A stretch of 64,000 nucleotides of DNA, taken from the NCBI RefSeq assembly GCF_009754945.1, contig NZ_WPIN01000011.1, positions 186,001 through 250,000 of the forward strand, in the 5' to 3' direction. Shown in pieces: positions 17,879 through 26,825 of the stretch; the stretch's first letter is position 1, and every line of letters begins with the position of its first letter. A program made the position numbers and the translations under genes. The DNA comes from Spirosoma arboris. Lineage in GTDB: Bacteria; Bacteroidota; Bacteroidia; Cytophagales; Spirosomataceae. The notes under the pieces are model-generated. The model was not told the origin of the DNA, made no database searches, and saw only the letters and a program-made list of their open reading frames with translations.

Positions 17879-19618
17879 ATGACTGAAGCAACCAAAGACT
17901 CCGACGAAGGGGTTACCAACGAAAATAGCACCGCTGGTGGCAGTGCTGGTAGCTCCCTCAATTTTATTGAACAAATCGTAGAAGAAGACCTGGCCTCTGG
18001 TAAAAACGGTGGACGTATTCATACGCGCTTTCCACCCGAACCAAACGGCTATCTACATATTGGCCACGCCAAATCCATTTGCCTGAATTTCGGACTGGCA
18101 GATAAGTACGGCGGGCAAACGAACCTTCGTTTCGATGACACGAATCCCGTTACAGAAGATACCGAATACGTCGATTCGATCAAGAACGATGTACGCTGGC
18201 TTGGCTTCAACTGGGAGAACGAATTTTACGCATCGGATTACTTCGACCAGATCTATCTGTTCGCGGAAACACTGATTCAGAAAGGGTTAGCGTACGTAGA
18301 TGATTCAACCTCGGAGGAGATTGCCGCGCAGAAAGGTACACCTACCGAACCAGGGCGCCTGAGTCAGTACCGCGACCGGAGTGTCGATGAAAACCTCGAT
18401 CTGTTCCGACGTATGAAAGCGGGTGAGTATCCCGATGGCGCGAAAGTATTGCGGGCAAAGGTCGACATGGCCTCACCGAATATGCAACTGCGCGATCCGA
18501 TTATCTACCGCATCAAACACGCACATCACCATCGTACGGGCGACACCTGGTGTATCTACCCCATGTACGATTTCGCCCACGGACAATCCGACGCGATTGA
18601 GCACATTACGCACTCGCTCTGTACGCTGGAGTTCGAAGTGCACCGTCCTTTATACGATTGGTTTATCGACAAACTCAACATTTTCCCATCCCGACAAATT
18701 GAGTTTGCGCGGCTCAACCTGACCTATACGGTCATGAGCAAACGTAAACTAAAACAACTGGTAGAAGATGGTCACGTGACCGGTTGGGACGACCCTCGCA
18801 TGCCGACTATTGCCGGTATTCGTCGGCGTGGATACACGCCAGCCAGCATCCGCGAGTTTGCCGACCGTATCGGGATTGCCAAACGGGATAACCTCATTGA
18901 CGTAGGACTGCTGGAGTTTTGTCTGCGCGAAGAGTTGAACAAAACGACCCATCGCGTAATGGCTGTTTTAGATGAAAAGCCGCTGAAACTTGTCATCACG
19001 AATTACGAACTGAGCCGCGAGGAGATCATGCGGATCGAGAACAATCCCGAAGATGCGACGGCAGGCGAACGCGACGTACCGTTCAGTCGGGAGGTGTATA
19101 TTGAGCGGGACGATTTCATGGAAAACCCACCGAAGAAATTCTTCCGATTGTTTCCGGGTGGTATGGTTCGGCTGAAAGGCGCGTACATCATCAAGTGTGA
19201 TGAAGTCGTAAAAGACAACGCGGGCGAGATTATCGAGCTGCGTTGCTCTTACATTCCCGAAAGCCGTAGTGGTTCCGATACATCGGGGATCAATGTAAAA
19301 GGTACGATTCACTGGGTATCGGTGCCTCACGCAGTAGAAGCCGAAGTTCGTCTTTACGACCGCTTATTCTCGGTAGAAAACCCTGCCGCCGACGAACGTG
19401 AATTCCGGGAGTTACTGAATCCAAATTCGCTGGAAGTCGTGCGTGCTTTTGTCGAGCCCGCGTTGGTAGAAGCCGCCCGTTCGGGTGCACAATCCAACTT
19501 CCAGTTCATGCGCAAAGGCTACTTCATCCTCGACCAGGATTCCACTTCCGATCGGCCGGTATTTAACCGGACAGTAACGCTGAAAGACGGCTGGGCGAAG
19601 GAGCTGAAGAAGGGGTAA
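17879..19618 (+). CDS. glnS: Glutaminyl-tRNA synthetase
   Basis: 579 residues. Charges tRNA-Gln with glutamine in the cytoplasm. Class I signatures: PPEPNGYLHIGHAKSICLNF (HIGH) near residue 57 and VMSKRKLKQL (KMSKS-type) near residue 283. FDDTNPVTED follows the first motif, as in GlnRS/GluRS, and the C-terminal half is the beta-barrel anticodon-binding domain of GlnRS (SREVYIERDDFMENPPKKFF). That domain separates it from bacterial GluRS. The first 27 residues are a Ser/Gly/Glu-rich extension. Confidence 0.95.
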   Translation: MTEATKDSDEGVTNENSTAGGSAGSSLNFIEQIVEEDLASGKNGGRIHTRFPPEPNGYLHIGHAKSICLNFGLADKYGGQTNLRFDDTNPVTEDTEYVDSIKNDVRWLGFNWENEFYASDYFDQIYLFAETLIQKGLAYVDDSTSEEIAAQKGTPTEPGRLSQYRDRSVDENLDLFRRMKAGEYPDGAKVLRAKVDMASPNMQLRDPIIYRIKHAHHHRTGDTWCIYPMYDFAHGQSDAIEHITHSLCTLEFEVHRPLYDWFIDKLNIFPSRQIEFARLNLTYTVMSKRKLKQLVEDGHVTGWDDPRMPTIAGIRRRGYTPASIREFADRIGIAKRDNLIDVGLLEFCLREELNKTTHRVMAVLDEKPLKLVITNYELSREEIMRIENNPEDATAGERDVPFSREVYIERDDFMENPPKKFFRLFPGGMVRLKGAYIIKCDEVVKDNAGEIIELRCSYIPESRSGSDTSGINVKGTIHWVSVPHAVEAEVRLYDRLFSVENPAADEREFRELLNPNSLEVVRAFVEPALVEAARSGAQSNFQFMRKGYFILDQDSTSDRPVFNRTVTLKDGWAKELKKG

Positions 19619-19631
19619 TGGTTATTTATCT

Positions 19632-19678
19632 AAGATCTAGGGCCGATTACTTTCCCAAGTAAAACGGTCCTAGATTTT
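19632..19678 (+). terminator. Hairpin terminator after glnS
   Basis: aagatctagggccg pairs with cggtcctagatttt (14 bp, two G-T pairs) across a 19-nt loop and ends in a T-rich run. It lies 13 bp after the glnS stop. Confidence 0.65.
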
Positions 19679-19732
19679 GTTATTTAACACTAATCCGATT
19701 GGGCGATAAAATAGCACAACAGAAAGTTCCTG

Positions 19733-20173
19733 TTATTCTGTTTTCAGTATATCCGGCAGTAATTCCAATATCTCAGGAAAGCGTAATATTTTTGTTTGGC
19801 CGTAGCCACCCAGAATAAGCAAGTCAGGATCACCCGTCAATAAATAATCAGCCCGAGCATCACGGCATAAGCTCAGCAAATAAAAATCATTTTCGTCCCG
19901 ACCAACTTTAACCTTGGAAGTAACAAATACCTTTAAACTTAAGCTTGTAAATAGCGTCAGAAATTGATGAGTTATGGCTTCATCTATTCCCTTTTGTTGA
20001 AAGTAACTATGTCGAGGCAGGGCTTCAACTTCTGCTACTAGCTCATCAGCATAACAAATGTCAATTTGGTCGGCAACCTCAAGTAGCTCATAAAAATGGG
20101 TACGAGTTCGGCCTCCAATCAATACACTGGCTAATAGATTTGGATCAATAACAATTCGAGGCTTTTTACTCAT
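19733..20173 (-). CDS. PIN-domain toxin (putative ribonuclease)
   Basis: 146 residues from ATG 20173. PIN fold with acidic residues expected to bind Mg: RIVIDPNLLASVLIGG (first Asp), DELVAEVEALP (Glu), GRDENDFYLLSLCRDARADY (Asp pair) and LLTGDPDLL (last Asp). This matches the COG1569-type PIN family, annotated as toxins. The start overlaps the antitoxin stop by 8 bp, which decides it over a TTG 24 bp upstream. Such toxins cleave RNA when freed from the antitoxin. Confidence 0.8.
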   Translation of the reverse strand: MSKKPRIVIDPNLLASVLIGGRTRTHFYELLEVADQIDICYADELVAEVEALPRHSYFQQKGIDEAITHQFLTLFTSLSLKVFVTSKVKVGRDENDFYLLSLCRDARADYLLTGDPDLLILGGYGQTKILRFPEILELLPDILKTE

Positions 20174-20399
20174 TGCGGCCTGCTCGAATTTCAGCAAGAG
20201 CCTGATTTACGTCTTCCTGTGTATAATCGTCATTGTTTGGCAATGTTTTTAAAAAGGCTTTCATACCACCGATAGCTTCCTTTTTTGCCTGAACAGATGC
20301 CTGGTTCGGAATCAATTCAACAAAATTCAGGCTACGTAGGTAGGTCAGTAAGGCTTCAGCCTGTGGCTCATCTTCTACTCTTAATACGTATTCACTCAT
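20166..20399 (-). CDS. Antitoxin partner of PIN toxin
   Basis: 77 residues, acidic and mostly helical (EYVLRVEDEPQAEALLTYLR; YTQEDVNQALAEIRAGRNE). No DNA-binding motif I can name. Its position directly before and overlapping a PIN toxin gives the role. TATTTTTG at 20441-20434 (minus) is a likely -7 box 35 bp before the start. Confidence 0.7.
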   Translation of the reverse strand: MSEYVLRVEDEPQAEALLTYLRSLNFVELIPNQASVQAKKEAIGGMKAFLKTLPNNDDYTQEDVNQALAEIRAGRNE

Positions 20400-20433
20400 A
20401 GTATTGTCGGATGATTCACTAGTACGTTTATAT

Positions 20434-20441
20434 CAAAAATA
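20434..20441 (-). promoter_or_regulatory. -7 box TATTTTTG of toxin-antitoxin pair
   Basis: Exact TAnnTTTG match on the minus strand, 35 bp before the antitoxin start. No clear TTG at the -33 distance. Confidence 0.35.
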
Positions 20442-20481
20442 CGATTTTTATAGTTCCCACATAGAGCAGACCCATTTCCTA

Positions 20482-20979
20482 TCACTTCCCGCAAGCCGCA
20501 CTTCCGGTACAGGCCAAACTCACAAATAATTCAGAGCGAATTTTCCAGCCTGCGTCTGTTCTACGCCACATGGCCAGGTAAACACCCGTGATCGTTTGAA
20601 TACCGTCGGGGCGTTGGAAACGACCTGTCCAGTGGCCATTCTCGGCGGCAAGTGGGCTCGTTGTACTGATCTGGATACGATCCATAGTGCGAACGTACCC
20701 CATAAAGTTGGGGTCTTTAAACTGCACCGCTACGGATGCCAGCACCGAATCTCGGCCCGATACGTGTGATCCACTTCCCCGAGTCACTTCAATATCTGGC
20801 AACATCGTCTGCCCAAACGCAGTCAGGTCGCGGGCTTGAATAGCCTGATTTGACTGCGCTCGCAACGACTTGATCGCTGCTACATCCGCAGATTCGGAAG
20901 TCTTGTCAACCTGAGCAAACAGGTCAAGTGAAATCTGTGTCAGAACAACTAGCAGATAAGGGACTAAGGAGCGGTTCAT
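20482..20979 (-). CDS. Exported SnoaL/NTF2-like protein (DUF4440 type)
   Basis: 165 residues with a signal peptide (NRSLVPYLLVVLTQISLDLFAQ). The mature part has the NTF2-like pattern: helix IKSLRAQSNQAIQARDLTAF, then MLPDIEVTRGSG, TTSPLAAENGHWTGRF and the strand VYLAMWRRTDAGWKIRSELF. Such domains bind or turn over small ligands; the function is unknown. It ends in two Cys residues (LACTGSAACGK), which could form a disulfide in the periplasm. Confidence 0.75.
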   Translation of the reverse strand: MNRSLVPYLLVVLTQISLDLFAQVDKTSESADVAAIKSLRAQSNQAIQARDLTAFGQTMLPDIEVTRGSGSHVSGRDSVLASVAVQFKDPNFMGYVRTMDRIQISTTSPLAAENGHWTGRFQRPDGIQTITGVYLAMWRRTDAGWKIRSELFVSLACTGSAACGK

Positions 20980-21005
20980 CAGGTAAGTTTGTTTTTAATT
21001 TTTCT

Positions 21006-21075
21006 GACAGGATTAACGGGATAAGGCAGGATTTCCTTCTGCTAATTAATCCTGTTTTATCCCGTTAATCCTGTC
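21006..21075. repeat. Inverted repeat, 19-bp perfect outer stem
   Basis: gacaggattaacgggataa at 21006-21024 is the exact complement of 21057-21075. Inner aggatt/aatcct extends the pairing, and outer A/T stretches (taatttttct and aaaaagaaaaatta) pair further. It fills the space between the M14 peptidase stop and the NTF2-like gene start. Confidence 0.85.
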
Positions 21076-21086
21076 AAAAAGAAAAA

Positions 21087-22841
21087 TTACTTCAATCGGT
21101 AAACCGGATACCGGTTGTGTGTTTTTTCGTAGTAGGGCGTCTGGCGGTAAATGAAGTCCAGTTGGGCATCGGCGTTTTCGGCAAAGGCTTTGTCCGATGC
21201 TCGTTTCTCGTCCAGCTTTTTACGCAATGAGGGATCTTTCTTAAGGAGTTCAGCGGCAGTATCTTCAAAAATATAATCTGAGAAATACTCTTTCTGGTCG
21301 AGCGTGCTGTCGAAGAAATTCCAGGCGAAGAACGAATCGACACCCTGCGGTTCAAGAGTTTCAACGATATATCGATTCGTAGGTTGGTTGGCCAGAATAA
21401 GGTAATCGCCTTTGTAGAATTGTATCTGTTGTGTCTCCGACCGCACTTTCACTCCCGAATGAATATAATGCCCTTCGTAGGGTCGCTGCCCACTTTTATA
21501 GTCGGTGATGTAGTAGGCTGATACTGCCATCAACGTGTCTTTAGGCAAGGTCTGCAGTTTTACCCCATTTCGTTTTAGCAGGGTAATTACTTCCCACCAG
21601 GCTTGCGGAATAACATAGGCCCGTGGCTTGTCAACCTGCGCATCGACGGCAAATGTGTTCCAGTAAGGAATACGCTTTGTGAATGGTTTCGAGCGGTCAT
21701 AATAGAGACGCTTCAAGCCCGATACTTCGCTGAGTTTGTAAGCAGCTGAGTATCCCAGAAAGGTAATTGAATCCGTTTTCGTACGATCCAGTTTATAGCT
21801 CAGCGGAAAGCTTGTCTGCTGACTAACTGCCTCGTTCGCTTTCTTCTGATTCGCTAGAATTGTTTGGGCATCTCGATCACATAACTGCATGACAGATTCA
21901 TCGAACGCATAGGAAGCTTTCACCCGCGCAGGATAGTCTTTCCACATGTGCGTCTCCAACGTAAAACCGAAACAATTGAACAAAGTCGCGTAACCCGTTG
22001 AATAGCGGGGCGAATCGTTGTAGCCAATCAGGCCACTATCAGGCGTATCCGAAAAACTGTCTACATACGGAGCCGGGGGAAATCCCTTTGCGGTCAGAGT
22101 TTTGTCCAGTTCCGCCTGAAATGTTTTCACCATGTAGCTCGACACGGTCGGGTGGAGCTTGTCTTTCTGGGTCGCGAAATACGTGAGTATGTGTTGATAG
22201 TCAGCACCATCGCTGGTATGGTTATCAATAAACACCTGGGGCTTCAACGACTGATACATTACCTGAAACGCTTTGGTGTTTTCGGCCTCGGCTTTGATAA
22301 AATCGCGATTCAGATTCAGGTTGCGGGCGTTTCCCCGAAAGCCGTAAGATTCCGGTCCATTCTGGTTCACCCGCGATACTCCCCGATTCAATGCACCATC
22401 GATATTATACACCGGCACAATGGCCAGCAGTACATTTTTGGGTAGTTTGTTGGCCTTTAATAAATCCCGCGCCATCATCATGCAGGCATCGATACCTTCG
22501 AGTTCGCCAGGGTGAATCCCGTTGTTAATCAGCAGCGTTACGCGGTTGGGGCGAGACGAAAATTGTTTATCAGCGGCTAACAGAAACACATGGAGCGGTT
22601 TACCAATGTCGGTTTTCCCAACCTCTACGAGTTTCGCCTGATCGTATTGCCGGTCTAACTGCTGATACCAGCTTATGATCTGGGCATACGTCGCAGTCTG
22701 GTTCGTATTGCGTTCATAGGGTGTTACGTCCGATGGTTTGGTTTGTGCGAACAGGGACGTTGAACCAAGTCTAAGAAGTGAGCAACTGATAACGATAAGC
22801 CGTAGATAACAGTGATTGACGAACGGAAAGCCTAATTTCAT
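21087..22841 (-). CDS. Exported M14-family zinc carboxypeptidase
   Basis: 584 residues. A signal peptide with a somewhat long N-region (LIVISCSLLRLGSTSLFAQ). Zinc site HPGELEG (HxxE, near residue 113) and a distant His in FIDNHTSDGADYQ; the general-base Glu is in GFTLETHMWKDY. NNGIHPGELEGIDACMMMAR and NLNLNRDFIKAE are typical of M14. Larger than plain carboxypeptidases because of a C-terminal extension of about 250 residues of unknown role. Probably degrades peptides in the periplasm or outside the cell. Confidence 0.88.
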   Translation of the reverse strand: MKLGFPFVNHCYLRLIVISCSLLRLGSTSLFAQTKPSDVTPYERNTNQTATYAQIISWYQQLDRQYDQAKLVEVGKTDIGKPLHVFLLAADKQFSSRPNRVTLLINNGIHPGELEGIDACMMMARDLLKANKLPKNVLLAIVPVYNIDGALNRGVSRVNQNGPESYGFRGNARNLNLNRDFIKAEAENTKAFQVMYQSLKPQVFIDNHTSDGADYQHILTYFATQKDKLHPTVSSYMVKTFQAELDKTLTAKGFPPAPYVDSFSDTPDSGLIGYNDSPRYSTGYATLFNCFGFTLETHMWKDYPARVKASYAFDESVMQLCDRDAQTILANQKKANEAVSQQTSFPLSYKLDRTKTDSITFLGYSAAYKLSEVSGLKRLYYDRSKPFTKRIPYWNTFAVDAQVDKPRAYVIPQAWWEVITLLKRNGVKLQTLPKDTLMAVSAYYITDYKSGQRPYEGHYIHSGVKVRSETQQIQFYKGDYLILANQPTNRYIVETLEPQGVDSFFAWNFFDSTLDQKEYFSDYIFEDTAAELLKKDPSLRKKLDEKRASDKAFAENADAQLDFIYRQTPYYEKTHNRYPVYRLK

Positions 22842-22911
22842 GTATGATGTTTTCTAGCCGATAGGATTACCTATAGTTCTTTACTATAACAGACATTGGT
22901 TGAGAAATTCA

Positions 22912-22988
22912 GTGCGACCCCTTCAGGGTCGTATGTTTATAGTAAAAGCATACCTCTCTATAAACATACGACCCTGAAGGAATCGCAC
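22912..22988. repeat. Inverted repeat with 31-bp arms (29/31)
   Basis: Arms 22912-22942 and 22958-22988 (gtgcgaccccttcagggtcg... against its complement) with two adjacent mismatches. It lies upstream of the M14 gene and next to the following inverted repeat. Confidence 0.85.
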
Positions 22989-23021
22989 CAAATACGGCAA
23001 CGAGATTCACAGATTTTACCA

Positions 23022-23110
23022 TTCCCTAGGCCTGTGTCCTCACAGGCCCTTGACCGGATGGCAACGTTGGCTGACGCAAGAGTGGCCTGTGAGGACACAG
23101 GCCTAGGGAA
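23022..23110. repeat. Perfect 27-bp inverted repeat whose arms are themselves hairpins
   Basis: Arms 23022-23048 and 23084-23110 are exact complements. Each arm contains ggcctgtg-tcct-cacaggcc or its complement, so the structure can fold either as one long stem or as two short hairpins. It ends 2 bp before the amidase stop codon. Confidence 0.85.
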
Positions 23111-23112
23111 GC

Positions 23113-24693
23113 CTACGTATGTGCAACTTTACGTTTTTTCTTCGGTAAAACTGGTGTGTTCGCCGGCGGCATTCGGTGGTGGGTAGCCTGTTCATAGGCA
23201 TAACATAACTTCACGAGGGTGGGCTCACTAAACGGCCGACCAAAGAATTGTAAACCAGCTGGTAAGTTATCGTACGTAAAGCCCATTGGGACCGTAAAAG
23301 CAGGAAAGCCCGTTGGCGGAGAGAGTGCATTGTTGTTCGTTCCCGATGGCGTATTCAGATCACCAATGAGCCGGGGTGGGTAACTAAACGATGGATATAC
23401 CAGCACATCAACCCCGGTTGAGTCCATCGCCCGAAGCAGCAGTTTCCGAAGCCGCTCGCGGAGTGCCATATTCTTTGCCCATCCTTTATGCGCTTCAGGC
23501 GCCAGTGTATCCTTATCTGAATCCAATAGCGTTTTTTCGATACTTGGGTGAAATTGTCTCGATTTGATAATGGATGTCAGGCTCTTATGTGGTGCATTGG
23601 GCCCTAAATTGGCCAGATATATATTGAAATCGCGCCGTAGTTGCGGAATGGTATCAGCCGATTTACTGATTGTATCCAGTTCAGGTACCCGAACCGAATC
23701 AACAACAATGGCACCGGCAGCGCGAAGTTCATCCAATGCTTTATTAAATAGAGCATACACTTGCGGGTCAGAATTTTTTGTGGTGCATAATTGCCGAAAT
23801 ACGCCAATGCGCGCCCCTTTCAGGCCATCTTTGTCTAGAAATTGTCGGTAAGACTGCGGAATTTTGCCCTCACTTCGTCGGGTTACAGTATCCGCTTTGT
23901 CGTAGCCAGCAATTACGTCGAGTACCCGAACAGCATCTTCTACTGTCCGACAAATGGGGCCACCTGTATCATTTGTCATCGCCAGTGGAGCAATACCGCT
24001 CCGGCTCACTAAGCCCAGCGTGGGTCGAAAACCAACCAGACTTTGGTGCGACGAAGGTCCTCGTATTGAACTACCGGTATCGGTTCCCAAGCCAATGGTT
24101 CCAAAATCGGCCGCTACGGCAGCCGCTGTACCCCCACTCGACCCAGCCGTCGTCCGTTTCGTATCGTACGGATTCCGTGAATAGCCGGGCAAAATAGAAC
24201 TAACCGAAAAATTCCCCGATGTGGCAAATTCGGCCAGATTCGATTTGGCAATGATAATGGCTCCGGCTTCCCGAATTCGCTGAATTACAAACGCATCGTT
24301 GGGTGGAATAGACTTTTTCATTGCCAGCGTGCCATTGGTCGTTGGCATATCGAACGTATTGTAATTGTCTTTCACGATCACTGGGATTCCGTGCAGCGGC
24401 CCAACGAACTTGCCCGTCACTTTATAGAGGGAATCGAGCCGATGAGCTTCTGCCAACGCTTTGGGATTCACCATAATAATGGAATTCAAAAAAGGGCCCT
24501 GTTTGTCGTACGCATCAATACGATCCAGATAAAGTTGCACCAGTTGTTCAGCGGTCAGTTTACCCGACTGCATGGCATTATGAAGCTGGTCGATGGTGGC
24601 TTCGCGCAACTGTTTTGGCTTGAACGACTGGGCGTTGACGACTGAAACGAGAAGCAATAAATTGAGGAGAAGAGGGAGTACAAGTTTCTTCAT
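23113..24693 (-). CDS. Exported amidase (amidase-signature family)
   Basis: 526 residues from ATG 24693; this start gives the signal peptide KKLVLPLLLNLLLLVSVVNA. Amidase-signature triad: Lys in PVIVKDNYNT, cis-Ser in TTAGSSGGTAAAVAA, nucleophile Ser in GLGTDTGSSIRGPS. Hydrolyses an amide of unknown identity in the periplasm. The tail KKKRKVAHT is basic. It ends at a large hairpin. Confidence 0.9.
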   Translation of the reverse strand: MKKLVLPLLLNLLLLVSVVNAQSFKPKQLREATIDQLHNAMQSGKLTAEQLVQLYLDRIDAYDKQGPFLNSIIMVNPKALAEAHRLDSLYKVTGKFVGPLHGIPVIVKDNYNTFDMPTTNGTLAMKKSIPPNDAFVIQRIREAGAIIIAKSNLAEFATSGNFSVSSILPGYSRNPYDTKRTTAGSSGGTAAAVAADFGTIGLGTDTGSSIRGPSSHQSLVGFRPTLGLVSRSGIAPLAMTNDTGGPICRTVEDAVRVLDVIAGYDKADTVTRRSEGKIPQSYRQFLDKDGLKGARIGVFRQLCTTKNSDPQVYALFNKALDELRAAGAIVVDSVRVPELDTISKSADTIPQLRRDFNIYLANLGPNAPHKSLTSIIKSRQFHPSIEKTLLDSDKDTLAPEAHKGWAKNMALRERLRKLLLRAMDSTGVDVLVYPSFSYPPRLIGDLNTPSGTNNNALSPPTGFPAFTVPMGFTYDNLPAGLQFFGRPFSEPTLVKLCYAYEQATHHRMPPANTPVLPKKKRKVAHT

Positions 24694-24924
24694 TTTCACG
24701 ACACGCAAAAGATATTAATTACGAATTAAGACTGAATAGCAGAATAAATTATCGAACAAGAATAGTTACACCAATTTTTGTCATAAAAATAAACCCAAAT
24801 ACAGAACAATTACCGAAGCCATCAAAAAGTACAACTTTTCATCATTTCCGTTTAATGAAGTTAAAGTGAGCATACCGTTTGACCTTACCCCGCCAAATCA
24901 CGTATTTGCGTAAGATTGTTAAGT

Positions 24925-24956
24925 GTTTCAGGTTCAAGGTTTATTGAACCTGAAAC
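24925..24956. repeat. 13-bp perfect hairpin
   Basis: gtttcaggttcaa and its complement with a 6-nt loop, 33 bp before the start of the next gene. Part of the word recurs downstream as cctgaaac (24966). It may act in the 5' leader of that gene. The rest of the 295-bp gap 24694-24988 shows nothing clear. Confidence 0.6.
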
Positions 24957-24988
24957 TAGTTAAAGCCTGAAACCTAGAACTTTACATC

Positions 24989-26581
24989 ATGAACCTCAAT
25001 CGCAGAGATTTTCTCCAGCAACTTGGCTTCGGTGCCGCTGGTTTGGCTATTGCCTCTACCCTACCCAACACAGGTTGGGCTTTACCAACCAAAACGGGCA
25101 AACTTCCCCGCAGTTTACCTGAAGCTCAGGGCGTTGCTCCTGGCGGCCTGCTTGATTTTATCAATACTGCAGAAGCCCAAAAGCTAAATATTCACAGTAT
25201 GATGGTGCTTCGGCATGGGCAGGTTGTGGCAGAGGGCTGGTGGGCACCGTATGCCCCTCAGTACATTCATACGCTCTATTCGCTGAGCAAGAGCTTTACC
25301 TCGTCGGCTGTCGGGATGGCTGTTGACGAAAAGCGATTAACCGTTGAGGATAAGGTTGTTTCGTTCTTTCCTAAAGACGTGCCTGCCACTATCAGTGTGA
25401 ATCTGGCTGCTATGCGGGTGAAGGATCTACTAACCATGTCGACAGGGCATGATAAGGACACAACACCTGCGTTACGGGGCGGTACTGACAACAACTGGGT
25501 TAAATCATTCCTGGCCCAACCCGTCGATCATGAACCGGGCACATTCTACATGTACAACAGTGGTGCCACGTATATGCTTTCGGCCATTGTGCAGAAGCTA
25601 ACGGGGCAAACCATACTCGAATATCTGAAACCACGTTTATTCGGGCCACTGGGTATTGAAGGCATGGATTGGGAGGTCGATCCCAATGGCATAAATACCG
25701 GTGGCTGGGGTCTGCGGATAAAGACGGAAGATATTGCCAAGTTCGGACAACTCTACTTACAAAAGGGCACATGGAATGGAAAACGGCTGATTTCTGAAGC
25801 ATGGATTCATGACGCTACCCGCAAGGAAGTAGATTCGAAGGGAGGTAAAGGCGATGCCAGTGTAAACGACTGGATTCAAGGGTATGGGTATCAGTTCTGG
25901 CGATGCCGCAACGACGCTTATCGGGCCGATGGTGCGTTCGGTCAATTCTGCGTTGTGCTACCCAAAGAAGACGCCCTGATAGCCATCACTGCCGAATCAG
26001 CGAATACCCAGGGGATTCTCGATGCGATCTGGAATCACATTCTGCCAGCCCTTCGGGGAACGGGCCTACCCGCCGATAAAATGAAACAGGCAGCATTAGC
26101 GCAAAAGCTGACAACCCTGACGCTAACACCAAGCGTTTCGCAGGCGACCTCGTCGGTACAAGCCAAAATAAGCGGCAAGACGTATACAGTCGCCGACAAT
26201 TCGTTACACGTGAAAGATGTTTCCCTGACATTCGGCAAGGATGGCTGCATATTCAAACTTCAGGACAACGAGGGTGCTCATCAGGTATTGTGTGGTGTTG
26301 GTCGCTGGCGGGATAGTACGACTACTTTCTCAGTAGCGCCACTTTCCTTAACACCAACGCCCGTTCCAAATGGTCCTAACCGACAGGTGGCTGGTAGTGG
26401 TGGCTGGCAGGATGAAAATACGTTTGTCATGACCTGGCGATTTATTGAAACCGCCCACTACGAAGTAGTAACCTGCCGGTTTGGTGCCGACGGTGTTCAG
26501 GTGGAATTTCAAAATAGCATAAGCATCCTCACGAAAGGAAAAGACAAACGCCCTGTGCTGGAAGGAAAAGCCGTGGCGTAA
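24989..26581 (+). CDS. Beta-lactamase-fold serine hydrolase (class C type), Tat-exported
   Basis: 530 residues. The N-terminus NRRDFLQQLGFGAAGLAIAS is a twin-arginine signal. Catalytic SxxK is in TLYSLSKSFTSS near residue 100 and the YxN motif is in FYMYNSGATY. GYGYQFW and a following ADGAFGQFCVV resemble the third motif region. A C-terminal domain of about 150 residues (from about 380) is beta-rich. Such proteins are usually esterases or D-amino-peptidases, seldom true beta-lactamases. Confidence 0.87.
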   Translation: MNLNRRDFLQQLGFGAAGLAIASTLPNTGWALPTKTGKLPRSLPEAQGVAPGGLLDFINTAEAQKLNIHSMMVLRHGQVVAEGWWAPYAPQYIHTLYSLSKSFTSSAVGMAVDEKRLTVEDKVVSFFPKDVPATISVNLAAMRVKDLLTMSTGHDKDTTPALRGGTDNNWVKSFLAQPVDHEPGTFYMYNSGATYMLSAIVQKLTGQTILEYLKPRLFGPLGIEGMDWEVDPNGINTGGWGLRIKTEDIAKFGQLYLQKGTWNGKRLISEAWIHDATRKEVDSKGGKGDASVNDWIQGYGYQFWRCRNDAYRADGAFGQFCVVLPKEDALIAITAESANTQGILDAIWNHILPALRGTGLPADKMKQAALAQKLTTLTLTPSVSQATSSVQAKISGKTYTVADNSLHVKDVSLTFGKDGCIFKLQDNEGAHQVLCGVGRWRDSTTTFSVAPLSLTPTPVPNGPNRQVAGSGGWQDENTFVMTWRFIETAHYEVVTCRFGADGVQVEFQNSISILTKGKDKRPVLEGKAVA

Positions 26582-26603
26582 TCTATTGTCATTGGTTGAC
26601 ATG

Positions 26604-26674
26604 TTAACCACGAAGGCACCGAGAACACTAAGATTGTTAATTCAACTTGGTGTTCTCGGTGCCTTCGTGGTTAA
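26604..26674. repeat. Perfect 25-bp inverted repeat
   Basis: Arms 26604-26628 and 26650-26674 (ttaaccacgaaggcaccgag...) are exact complements. It lies 22 bp after the serine hydrolase stop. The cacgaaggcac word resembles intergenic repeats I have seen in other Bacteroidota (memory, not searched). Confidence 0.85.
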
Positions 26675-26825
26675 TAACTTTGCCTTAATGCTTACACTCC
26701 AGTACGATTTTAACTTCGGTTAAACTTGTTGTCCGCTGGCTTAGTGAACTTTGGTCCGTTCATAGTTTCGACTGTGAGTTAACTAGATCAGGTCAAACGT
26801 ATCACTTCTTTTTCACGACACAAGT

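Noticed and set aside
24989..26581. Antibiotic-resistance beta-lactamase
   Set aside because: SxxK and YxN motifs are shared with many esterases and peptidases; the size (530 residues) and extra C-terminal domain argue against a true AmpC.
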